The notes under the pieces were generated by a model. It was not told the origin of the DNA and did not search any database. It saw nothing but the letters and a program-made list of their open reading frames with translations. Shown one piece after another: positions 38,439 through 50,200 of a stretch of DNA of 64,000 nucleotides (its first letter is position 1; each line of letters starts with the position of its first letter). The position numbers were made by a program, and so were the translations under genes. The stretch comes from Salminus brasiliensis. Lineage: Eukaryota; Chordata; Actinopteri; Characiformes; Bryconidae. The DNA lies in the NCBI RefSeq assembly GCF_030463535.1, contig NC_132896.1, forward strand, positions 19,697,709 through 19,761,708, read 5' to 3'.

Positions 38439-41276
38439 TCACCGCACGGGCTCCAGGGAGCCTGTGACTTTAAAGTTTATACCGTCTCCAGGCAGCGCAG
38501 AGGGGATTAGAGGACAGATCCAGCAGATGAACCAGTGTTCACCCAGACACTCCCGGATGTTGGCGAGCATGCCGAGGCTGTAGGGCTGGCGGGAGGAGTA
38601 CCACTCCCTCGTAGTTTGCCCTCTCACCATCAACCCCACGTGGAAAAAGAGGAAGGCAGAGACCAGCAAGAAGCCGATCACACAGGTGTCTGCGATGAAA
38701 GCGAAGGCAAACGCCTGTGCGGTCACCTGACCTGTCATCAATGGAAAAAATGGTTGAAAAGGTTAGAGCACCATCGGATCCCTTTATTACCAAAGCAGCC
38801 CAAATCAGTTTCTTTCTCTTAGCCATCAGAGCTCTTCACTCCCACACTGACTTCAGTTCTGCCTATTCTTGGATTTGTAAATTAACACTACTGTAAGGCT
38901 TGTAATGCACTGCGGTATTTTCTGCATTTGTACTCCTCAGACCAACAACACGTTACAGTCATGACTGTGACAACAATGTGAGTATACTTGTAGCTTCCAT
39001 ACATAAATAATTTCATAATACACTCCCAAAGCAAAGTATTTTTCGGAGAAGCAATACACTGACTCATTGACTCAATTATCTAATCAGCCAATCATGTGTG
39101 TAATGCACAAAGTCAAGCAGATACAGATACTGTTCACATTAACCATCAGCAAATCAGCGATTTTGAGCTTGGCAAACTACAAGATTACTGGGGATTTAAT
39201 TTGTGATCTCAAAATTACAAGACCAAAACAGAAGAAAATGAATACTATAATAGTGAGTTATTGTGATGTTCATGCCTTGTCTACCTCTTTAGCTATGCTA
39301 AACTTCTACACGGTCATATGTGAATCCCATTATATAATCATCTCCACAAACCATATAGAAGCACTTTGTGATTATTCATCTGTTTCTTAATAATACTGTA
39401 AGCTTCATTTCATCCTGTTCTTCAATGGTCAGGACCCCACAGAGCCACCACAGAGCAGGTCTTCTTTGGGTGGTGGGTCATTCTCAGCACTACAAACACA
39501 CTGACGTGGAGGTGTTGCGTTAGTGCGTGTTGTGCCGGTACAACTGAATCAGACACAGTCGTGCTGTTCAGTGCTGCTGAAGATTTTATTTGGTTCTTCT
39601 GCACTGAGGACAGTCCACCAACCAGAAATACCCAGCCAACAGCGTCCTGTGAACACCGATAAAGGACTAGAAAATGGCCAACACAAACTGTGCAGCAACT
39701 GATGAGCTTCTGTCTCTGCCTTTACATATACAAAGTGCACCGACTAGACACAATGTTAAAAAAAAAAACTCCAGCAGCACCAGATCTACTCCAGATCTAC
39801 TCGTACCAGCGCAACACACTCCAATCACCAACATGTCAGTGTCACTGCAGTGTTAAGAATGACCCACCACCCAAATACTACTTGTGGTGGTCCTGACCAC
39901 TGAAGAACAGGGTAAAAGAAGGATAATAAAGTATGCAGAGAAACAGATAGACTACAGTCTGGAATTATAGAACTACAAGGTGCTCCTGTGTCCTATGTGG
40001 GGATGATATAATAGGCTGAGTTTATTACAAACCAGGGCTGGTCATGATTTTCAGGTATGACTTATGTCATTATTTACAACTCATGTGGTGTTCCTACTGT
40101 TTTTCTACTTTTTAATAAGTATTATGCTTTACACAAATTACACCAGGGTACTTTAACTCCTGTACTGGGTGAGTTGTCAGCTACACACACACACACACTT
40201 ACCAGTGACTAGCATAATCCAAGGAACCATGAGAAGCATGACACTGTGAAAAGTGACACCTTCCTTCAGGATGACGATGAAGACCTCAGCGTTCATGACC
40301 ACAGCATACAGCAGACCGGACCACATGAAGAGCAGGCAGCTCAGAAAGAACCGGTAGTTCTGAAAACCCACGCACTGGCCAAAAAAGACACAGTGGTGGT
40401 CTCGTCGCAGAACACACACATTGCAGTCGTAGCAATGCGAGCACCGTGGGGGGGTGTGTGTCTCACAAGTATAACAGTACCTATCAGGCAGAGAGAAAAC
40501 GGAAATCTTTGGAGCATCATTCAACATGTTAGATCATGTTACATTAGAACAATATTGTGCATCAGAGTGAAATTCTGGCTTTGGCTTCATGCTCTTAATT
40601 ACAGTATCTCAGCTTTTTAGCTTAGGAGGACGGATGCTTTTGTCTGTAAAACATGAAAAAAGTCAAATACCCTTCCCTTAAATAAGAGTAAGTGTGTGTG
40701 TATATGAGACTATAAGCCTTTTACAGGGACGTGAAAGACTCTTAGCTGGCTACGCTGACAGCTGACATACATGTAGGACACCCAAACCTCAGGCATTCTT
40801 GTTATGTTGCCTCCACCTTTATGCCTTTTAAAAAAAGTATTTCCTATTTACACTATTAGATATCTCGATCAGGGGTGCCCAAACGTTAGCATGCCACAGT
40901 GTGTGTGTGTGTATGTTTGTGAGTGTGTAGTGTCAGTATTGCACTTAATGCTGTTGTAATGAATGAATTACCTCCATCCCTGACCCACAATATCACCGCC
41001 AAGAAACACCCCACGAATACTTGGGCTAGTCTTAAGAAACAACCAGGCGTTCCAGGTTATGTTCCCCAGCATGAAGTACTGAGCGAGGAGATGCAGGGTC
41101 TTCCAAGTGGACGACCACTCGGACTTTTTCAGCGCTTGCTCAAGAGGGGCCTCGACCAGAACCAGATAGCTGACCTCGGCCGTGATGGAGAAGACCAGCA
41201 CCGTGTTCAGCACGATGGGCATGTGGCGACATAACTTCTCCGCACGACACCAAATCTTACTACCAAAAGTCACCAT
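38439..41276 (-). CDS. zdhhc24: Palmitoyltransferase ZDHHC24
   Basis: Three coding exons in transcript order 40972-41276, 40203-40480, 38439-38731, with correct phases; 291 aa (human ZDHHC24 about 284). Exon 1 holds two transmembrane helices (about residues 20-42 and 60-82). Exon 2 carries the DHHC cysteine-rich domain: CSHCYDCNVCVLRRDHHC with DHHC at 129-132, followed by GQCVGFQNYRFF, then two more hydrophobic helices. Exon 3 supplies the last helix and ends EPVR. Four to five membrane spans with a cytoplasmic DHHC domain are normal for this family, which attaches palmitate to cysteines of client proteins in the Golgi/ER. The short protein with a DHHC domain near mid-length and the SLGMLANIRECLG tail fit ZDHHC24. 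The start is the only ATG at the head of the exon 1 frame. The neighbouring kiz-like gene starts in the opposite direction about 1.8 kb away. Confidence 0.93.
39413..39912. mobile_element. Long fold-back transposon in zdhhc24 intron 2
   Basis: About 500 bases bounded by inverted repeats near 85 bases long. The left end starts CCTGTTCTTCAATGGTCAGG and the right end is the complement of ACCCTGTTCTTCAGTGGTCA. The paired parts continue through GGGTGGTGGGTCATTCT. There is no open frame of note, so it is a non-autonomous element. Confidence 0.8.
40195..40205 (-). other. zdhhc24 exon 2 donor beside an AC run
   Basis: The donor of exon 2 (GT at 40202-40201) is followed at once on the transcript by AAGTGTGTGTG, the complement of the AC run 40183-40198. 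This is a canonical GTAAGT donor fused to a TG repeat. Confidence 0.6.
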
Positions 41277-43089
41277 TTTTTAATTAAAATACCTTAAAAC
41301 TGTACTAAAACACTACGGAAAGAAGAACATCCACAGTTATTAACCTAACTAATACTGTCTGTATTCTTCTAACTAGCTAACTAAATAACACTACGAGCAC
41401 ATGTACCAACCATCACAATCACAATAGCCGTACAGACTAGCATTACTCTCAAGTAATCTGCAATACGATGAATGTCTTATTAGGAAAACACAAGCTGGCT
41501 GTCAGGTACTTATAGCTAGCACTAGCTATCTTAGCTTAGTTTAGCTTGTCAGGTTAGCCAGGCAGCTAACGTTGGCGACAGTATGTATGATAAGGAGCTA
41601 GCGTAGCCTGTCAGCAGGCACACAGTTTCTTAAACGTAATTATATCGGCTCCTGGATCCATTTAGTGTGTTTTCTAACTTCTAAACTAAGGGCACTGAGA
41701 CGAGCTCTACTCAAGCTAACAGGCTAGCTAACAGGCTAGCTAACAGGCTAGCGAGTGCTGCCAACTTACTCCAACAAAACAACCGCACATGACAGCCCCA
41801 GAGTTCAGCCACACCGTAAACCTCCCCCCTGAACCCACGGGCTGGGACACACTGGGTTCCTAGCGATGATTAAAAAAAAATACAAATATATTTTTATTTT
41901 AATATTTAAAATAGATATTCAGTTGACCTCGACAAACTCTTAACATGTCAAACTAATATAAATCAAGGTAAATTAAGATAGCATCAGCTTTTGTGCTGTT
42001 TTGTTAAAATGACTACACCATGCTCCAACTCAAGCTTTTCTTCCACATAATAAACAAAGCCCCCAGCAGCTCGTGCTATACGTCATCTGAACTATCCATA
42101 AAATTATCCATATCCAAGAAATACTAAATACAATCTATATAAATATATAAAGATATGCATCGTGTGTAAAGTTTCAGTATGGCGTGTCCTCCCCCCATTC
42201 CCTTTTTCTTTTCGTCCTTCTTTCACAGAGATTTAATCCCTAATCTCTCTTAATCTGTAGTCGTGGCGTTTGGACTGCTATACCCAGCCACTGCACCTCT
42301 GAAGAGCAGTTTAGGGGAAGCACTGAAAGATAGGAGAATAAAGGTGATGAGGGTCTGGTAAGGAGGTAAGTTCTCACTTTATGTCACTTGTTGAGACTCA
42401 CCTTTCCCTCTCCTCAGTTCAGTCCGAACCTGATCCAGTCGAGTTCCACAAACCCGGACCTACAAGTAAGAGTGATCTAATATATTTTCGTAATTAAATA
42501 ATGAAATGTAGCCGGATAATTCTGTTTTTTTTTATGTAATGCCCTGTAGCATCGAGGGAAATCATTTATCTGATGAAAACAGTTGTGTGTGGAATTTAGG
42601 CGTGATATTGGACAGTCAGGTCAGAGGGGGGCGCCATTGCCTGCCTTTAAAGCCACGCGCTGTTCTGTAGTACTGTAGGATTTCTGCAGTGCTGGATAGT
42701 TACTTCTGCATTCATTTATATCTGTTGCATTATTGTGGCACTGTTTTATAGTAATATGCAGTGTTTATGTAGCAACCTCCTACACGACTGTAATAATTAT
42801 ATGATATAATTATTAGATGTTCAAAAGATTAACAGTGTTAGAGTTAGGATCAGGATTTGGACCAGGATTAGGGTTTACATTTAGGTTTTGGGTCAAATTT
42901 GGGATTAATTTAATAGTTTTTAGTTGATTGTCATTTAAATGTAAATGTAGTATCTAATAAACATAAAAAATATTATATTAGCTATTCTAATATAAAAATA
43001 TATGTACTATATTTAATGTAGACAATCTTTTGTGTGTGTGTTTCTGAAATGTGTGCTGTCTTGAATTCCAAAGTCAACAAAGTCAGAGA
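41277..43089. promoter_or_regulatory. Shared upstream region of zdhhc24 and the kiz-like gene
   Basis: zdhhc24 starts leftwards and the kiz-like coding frame starts rightwards from this 1.8 kb. It holds a three-unit tandem repeat (41715-41752) and likely 5' untranslated exons of the kiz-like gene: one ending at the donor CTGGTAAGGAG/GTAAGT near 42365, and one of about 50 bases (about 42417-42466) between a CTCAG acceptor and a GTAAG donor. No TATA box stands out, as is usual for housekeeping bidirectional promoters. Confidence 0.5.
41715..41752. repeat. Tandem repeat, three 12-base units
   Basis: CTAACAGGCTAG occurs three times in direct succession in the region between the zdhhc24 and kiz-like genes. 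The unit contains the palindrome CTAG. Confidence 0.9.
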
Positions 43090-43397
43090 ATGGACCTGAG
43101 GACAGATGTTAAGTCTCGATGGCGAGATCAGCACCTGTGAGCAAAATAGTTATTGCTTAGATTAGACCATTAATAATAAACACAGCCTTTGTTCTGCACT
43201 TTAATTAGGGTTTTATTGCACTATACAGACTCAGTACATTGAAAACAAAACTATTTGCTAGTCTAGGTTTGTGCACAAGCACAAAGCCATCATGGCTCAA
43301 TTTAGGAAGAGTAAAAATGACCCCTGCTACTAAAGCCTCTGTCTGTATGTGTTTGTGCCTGTAGTAGTAGTAGTAGTAGTGAGGCTGCCTGGCTTCA
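43084..43397 (+). repeat. Source copy of an intragenic duplication in the kiz-like gene
   Basis: Spans the first coding exon, all of the following 228-base intron and the start of the second coding exon. A near-identical copy lies at 44961-45239. Relative to it, this copy contains an extra segment of about 30 bases (GTGCACAAGCACAAAGCC region) and more TAG units. Confidence 0.9.
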
Positions 43398-44187
43398 GAG
43401 CCGCTGGCAGGAGGTGAGCGAGAGGGAGCGCCGGGCGCAGCTCCATAACCGAAAACTGCTGCAGGACTTCCAGAGAGCGCAAGACACCCTCACTGATTTA
43501 GTGGCACGCACCGAAGCCATGAACACCATACGGGTCAGTGAACTGTGAAGATCTACAGGCTGTTATGGCTGTTATGTTTTCTGGACCAAAATGCTGTGTG
43601 TTCAATTAGAAAATGTCTGATCTCAGATACTGATCTAATGCTTGGTCTGACAGTGATATGTAGTAATACAGATCAAGCTGCTTTCCTGTGAATCAGTATA
43701 TTCTTAAATCAATCATTGTATTAATAGACCAACAATTACACTCATCAATTTTAGGACCTTGTTGACATGTATCACGCAATTCTGTCATATTTTTATGAGC
43801 ACTTTTATGATGCAAGTCTGCCGTCTCACCACATCACAGAGTGTTTTATTGGATTCAGAGACAGTGACTGGGAATTTTAGTGATCGGATCATGTTCAGAT
43901 TTTTCGTGTTTCTGATTCTATTATGTTATTGGATTATGATCTGATCTCTCAAACCACATTCAGAGGTGATTTTTTTATTACAAATGTAAACAGAATGAGC
44001 GGAAATACATCTGTCAATAAAAAACATAAACATTTTTAGGAGTAATTATTACTGTGGATTTTGACCTTCCCTCCCTCCCTCCCTCCCTCCCTCCCTCCCT
44101 CTCTCTCTCCCTCTCTCTCTCTCTCCCTCTCTCTCTCCCTCCCTCTCTCCCTCCCTCCCTCTCTCCCTCCCTCTCTCTCTCCCTCCC

Positions 44188-44246
<59 letters not shown>

Positions 44247-44249
44247 CTC

Positions 44250-44286
<37 letters not shown>

Positions 44287-47200
44287 TTTGCTCACACTTG
44301 TGTGTATTTCCCCATAGATGAGAGCAGTATTGCCGAGTTTGTTCCCTTGCAGTTTAAATAGTCTGTTGCACGGCATGAAGCCGTTACGGGAATGTGAGGA
44401 CCATCTATTCTAGAACCCCCACTGTTCCTCTAAACTCTAAACACAGTCTCCCGGAGAAGGACAATTATAATGAGAAGCCACTGTTCACAGGAGGTAAAAT
44501 GGGAATGATGTGATGGCGTGCTTTTTGCGTGGGAAAGTAAAATCGGATGTCATCTGGTAATGCCGGTATCCATTTAAATGACAAGTATAAACAGAATCTG
44601 GTCAAAGTAGATCCAGATACTGTTCGGATACAAAACGCATGTTAATGGCAGGTGTGAACAGACTCGCTGTCATGTTCATAAAACTAGTTTGAAGCGGCTT
44701 TTGCTTTGTGACATGGTGCATTATCATGCTGGACGTAGCCATTAGACGATGGGTATACTGGGGGTATAACATGATGGGACGGATATGGTCAGCAACAATA
44801 CTCAGATAGTCCATGGCATTCAAGAGATTGATTAGTATGAACCACCTCAGCGGCCAAGAAACATCCCCTAATTCCAGTTCACCAACATCCCCTAATTCCA
44901 GTTCACCATCTCCACCAGCCTGAACTAGACACTGAACTGGGTCCATGGATATTGTTGGTCCAGAGAATGGACCTGAGGACAGATGTTAAGTCTCGATGGC
45001 GAGATCAGCTCCTGTGAGCAAAATAGTTATTGCTTAGATTAGACCGTTAATAATAAACACAGCCTTTGTGCTGCACTTTAATTAGGGTTTTATTGCACTA
45101 TAAAAGACTCAGTACATTGAAAACAAAACTATTTGCTAGTCTAGGTTTAGGAAGAGTGAAAATGACCCCTGCTACTGAAGCTTCTGTCTGTATGTGTTTG
45201 TGTGTAGTAGTTTTAGTAGTAAGGCTGCCTGGCTTCATGCTTTTTTGGTTTTGGAGAGCTTTCAGTTCTTGGCTGACAGAAGTGGAACCCAACATGGTCT
45301 TATGCTGTTGTAGCCCACCAGCATAAGGGTTGGACAGGTTGTGTATTCTGAGACCATTCTGAGTAAACTGTAGGGACTGGTACACTGACAAATCCAGAGG
45401 ATCTGCAGTTCTAAAAAACCCAAACCAGCTTGTTTGGCACCAACAATCATCATTCCATGCCATGAATGAGAAGGTGTACAGGTCTCCCTAAAAACGGCTC
45501 AGTGAGTGTATATCATAATGTCATTTCTGAACTGTTTTGCCCATTCCTGTTTTGAGCAGGTGGAATATGAGAGGTACCTGGAAAAGAACTTCCCAAGATG
45601 GCAGCAGAAGCTAAAAGACAAGAGGCTGTCAGAACAGCGCAAGGTACTTTACACAGTTCTGACATTTTCACAGTTGGAATCTGTTATCTACTCCAGGTAC
45701 TCATGATTGACCTGATTACTGAAAGCACTTAAAAAACAGAAAAAGTAAATGAATATTATGATATCGTTTGAGATTGCCTCCAGTGATGACAAGCCTCGTT
45801 TTTCCACTGCCCCACACCATTACACTGCCTCCACTCGGCCATATCGTCCTGTAAACCTTGACTACAAATCTGTAGAAGCCTACGGTACCTTAGTGCTGAC
45901 AGGGTGAGGAAACGATCTTCTTGGGATTCCCACTTCGCAGCCTGTCTCTGACATCCCCTGTTATATGGAACTTGGCCTTTAATTTAGATATGGTACTAGG
46001 GCTCACTCCAAATAATGTGGCAACTTGGTTTTGCAGAACACCAGCTTGAACTTATTACCCTATTCAGATCAGTCAAATGTGGCATGCTGATTCCTGGAGC
46101 AGATACCTACTGACCACTGTAGCAGGACCCATGCTTACAGGTGCAGCAACCAATTGGCAGCACCTGAGAGCACCAGAAGCTCAAAACAAGTCTCAAAAGC
46201 AACAGCAGAACAAGCTGTTTGGAATTGGCAGAGAGGATTTGTCAAATTTTAATCTCTACTGCTCATCCCACAAATGCACGTTTCTTACAAATGTGGCACC
46301 ATTTAATAGAGAAATTAACAGGCTTTCTAACGGTATACTTTTTTTTTGCCAGGAATCATTGTTACAACAAAGAAATAATCTACCAAACACAAATTTCCTT
46401 ACTTTTTTGTGCTAAGTTTACATAAAGATAATGACATAAAAATATTTACACTGGATTTTATCTTGAGCTCTGTTAATGCTAATGCTGAAAATGGGTTGGA
46501 TAATTGAATTAAGGTCATACAACTCTTTATTGTTTTACATATGTGAAAATATATCACTCTTATTTACCCGTATATAGCACACTATTACAGAGTTTTCTCC
46601 CTTGTGGCTTAAAAAGTGTGTCACATTTTCTGATAGAGCATTCTAGCAATGCGAGAACCATCTATTGTTTCACCGTGTTTTAGAATCCCAACACCATAGT
46701 GCTATCTACGGTATATAAGGGGGAGTTTCACATTATAAACTGTAAAAGTCTTGTCCCATCATAACCCTGTTGACATGCACGCCAGCCTAGTCTAAACTAA
46801 TAAGAGGAAACTCCCCTTAATGATGCACAGACGTTTATCACCTTCTGAGTATCCTGCACTTCATTTATTTTACCCATAAGAATGGAGGTTTTGATATGAC
46901 TTGATTATGTTTTGATATGATTACATGCTTATATGAGATTATGTGTCTACCCTGTCCAGAGGATAGAAGAGCACCTAAAGGCATGCATACAACAGATGGA
47001 GGAGGATCAAGAAATAGGTGAAGGCAACAAGTCCTCCATAAGAGCCAGTTCTGCCTCCTCCATTTCTCCTGACCTGTCTCATCCCCCTGTCTCTCATCCC
47101 ATCCCACACACCTCTGAGCATAAAGACAAAAGGAGAGAAGGTAGTGTCCTTCTTTACACCCACAATCACATCCACAATCCACAGTTATTACTTCTACTTC

Positions 47201-50200
47201 TGAATGTGTATTGTTGTATTGTTGGTCATCATCTTAGATGCTGTGCAGTTTTTTTAGATTCTGCTGGAAAGTGTCATTAAGACTTTTTTCATATGCTTTC
47301 AGTCCATGTTCGGAAACCTAGGAACACACTGTCCCAACAAGATAACAAGCAGGACCTTCAAAGAGACATCCAAAATGATCCCCAGCCATTCTACATCCCC
47401 TTTACATGGTTAACTCATCAGCCTTCAGTGACTGAACCTCAACATAGCAACATCTCAAAGCAAACAAAAACCTTCCAGAACATTCAGCAAGCTTTGAATT
47501 CATCTTTTCCTCTACCTGGTGACCCACCTTATGGTCCAGTGCCTGTTGTCCAGCAGGAACAACCTTTTAGTGGTCATTTGAGTCAGCATCCAAAAGACTT
47601 GGCAGGGGGAGTCCAGTTTGCCCCTGCTGGATTTCCATGGACAGGTCTTCCCGTGAATCCGCTGGTTTGGAAAATGCTGGGGATGTCTGATGCTGATGCT
47701 AAGGGGATGCAGTACAGTAAGGAGGCAGAAAGGGGGAAGAGGAGAAAAAGCTCATCAAGCTCTCAGGTTGAGAAACATCAGGCGCAGAGCCAAGGGAAAA
47801 ACGTGAAAGGCAGTGACCAGTCCTCTGAACGGGACACTAATTCAGGTACGACAGCAGTGCAGTGCTACCTGATGGTAGCCCTGTGATGTCACAGGTCAGA
47901 AAGGTAGACGAGAAAGATATCTACAGTCTACAGTTTCTGCATTTTTGGAAATTATTATGTTTACGCAGTGGTATCAGCATTGGATATCATCCTCAGACCC
48001 TTATTTCTATATTGGTGCAGCACATGTACAATGCAGTTCAAATGATAATGAATGCATTATCTTTCATATAGGTGTCATATATATGTTATTCAGTGATTCA
48101 GGGACACATAGTATACTGTATTATCTCCTTATAGGACATTTTATGAAGTCGCCTGACTCTGAAGATATAATTGTGATATTATTTTCACTGAAACATTTTA
48201 AAGTCTTGTTGCAGTTGTCAACTGCTTTGCCTGCATTTGCATCATTATAATCAAATAATAATTAAAATATTATTATTGATTAAAAAGGCCATCTTACTGC
48301 TAATTATTTGAAGTGATTTAAACTTGTGCAGTTACACAGGACTAGTATGTAGTCGTTTTAAAAGGTTTCTGAAAGAAAACACTGCATATGCTTAACACAA
48401 AATATATGAATGACTCTAAAGGACCTGTAGAAAACATTTTGAAATGTTGATATGAAACCTTGATATGGTTTATGTATCAGCTGTATTTCCACAATCTGGT
48501 TAACAAGCCACAAGATTGTTGTGCCGGTTTTTAAATGAAAGGAACAATGACTAGCAGTTTTGAGCACAGTGCATTGGACAGCACACCACTTTAGAACCCG
48601 TAGTACTTAGTAATAATGATCCAAATAATTACCCCAAAAATCCTCTAATCCCAAACCCCCCCCCCAGCTACTCTGCCACTGTGCCCTTGATTTACCCAGT
48701 TCAAATGAAGTGGTAGACAGAGCTCTCCAGTCAAACAGTGAAATCTCTCTTGTAAGCTTGTACTTTGTTTGTCTGTCCACAGTCCGTCTGTCAAACGGCC
48801 ATGGAGACAGCAGTGAGGATAGTGCTTTGTCCTCAGAAGCTGTGAACATCCTTTCTTCTGGAATGCAGAGAATGAAAAAGGAAAGGAGACGAGTAACACA
48901 GACACACAAGTCATCAGGAGGGAAGGAAGGTGTCTCTCAGCATTCCTCCTCCATGTCAGACAGCCACTGCAACACAAACTACGAGAAAGACAAGATCAGT
49001 CAAAGCTCACCTATGAGAAAAGCCTCCTTCAAGACTGGCAAAAGGTCCAAAGCTGAAGTGAAGAACAACACAGCTGGAGTAGAATCTCCTAAACAACTGA
49101 AAGAAGAGAGTGAACTGGAGGGAAACAGTATTAAGGATCGACATACCAACGGTTCCAATACAGTGGAGGAGGAGGAGCAGAAGAGGGGAATCAAGAAGAT
49201 AGATAAATTAGAGGAAAAACATCACAAAGACCAAGAAGAAAGAGTGAGTGAAGGAGGAGAGGGATGCGTGAGTGAAGATGGGGAGAGTAAAAGAGGGGAG
49301 GAAGAAGAGGGAGCTGATGTGGGTGATGAAGAACAAAATGAAGAGATAGGGAGTGAGGGATTGTATGGAAAGAGGAATGGGAAAGGAGCCAGTGATGAGC
49401 AAGAGGCAGATGGAGGAATGAATGACAAAGCTTGCCAAAGAAGAAATGCATCTGAGGGAGGATTTGTCTCAGAGAAGGAAGGAGAAAGAAAGGGTGGTGA
49501 GGGAGGAGCGGAAGAGGAAGAGGATGGAGGAGGAGAAGAAGATGAGGAAGAGGAAGAAGAAGAGGAGGAGGTTGGGGACGTAGAGGAGAAAGATGAAGAA
49601 GAGGAAGAGGGAGCAGAGGAGGTTAGTCTGGAGGTCAGAGCACCAAGAAGAGGGAGCAAAGAAGGTGATGAATCTGATGAGGCAGGAAATGACAGCGAAG
49701 TCGCTGTATCAGATTCAAGGAGAAACGGCCATGACAGGTAAGACACAAGGACAATCTGCCTGTCTTATAGATCCACTATGTAGATCCTGTATATAGAGTT
49801 ATCAAACCCAGTAATCATTGGCCAATTTCTGAACACTGGAGTCAGGATCGGAATCAGTTCATTTCTATTTAAAGTTAGGGCTCGGCAGTTAGTTGAAAAT
49901 TAATCAAAACCGTCAAATCTGCCAACAGAACCTCTATTTAACATATCTGTCATTATTATAATTTTTTTTTTAATTCTGTTAGTTAAAAACATACTATTAT
50001 GAATAGTCATGTGACTGCTTCCAGTCTGCAGCATAGAGGAGAACACTGAGCCAACTGAGCAACTTCAGCAACTTCTAGAATGGTTCATTAATCCCTTACC
50101 GCAGAAAGCCTTATTACACACTAAGCCAAATGACTATAGGGACTGCAGTAACTACATGCACTTCTGTACAAACTGGTGGGGCTATTCTTTGGTAATAGAA

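Noticed and set aside
44054-44321. Open frames reading Leu-Ser or Pro-Ser repeats
   Set aside because: They are only the CCCT/CT and TG microsatellite translated.
44967-45015. Duplicated kiz-like exon as an alternative first exon
   Set aside because: Its donor leaves two bases of a codon, while the next real exon (45560) starts in phase 0, so the frame would be lost.
49222-49746. 174-codon minus-strand Ser/Pro-rich open frame
   Set aside because: Exact shadow of the Glu-rich kiz-like exon 6: the complement of GAG/GAA repeats reads as Ser/Leu/Pro repeats.
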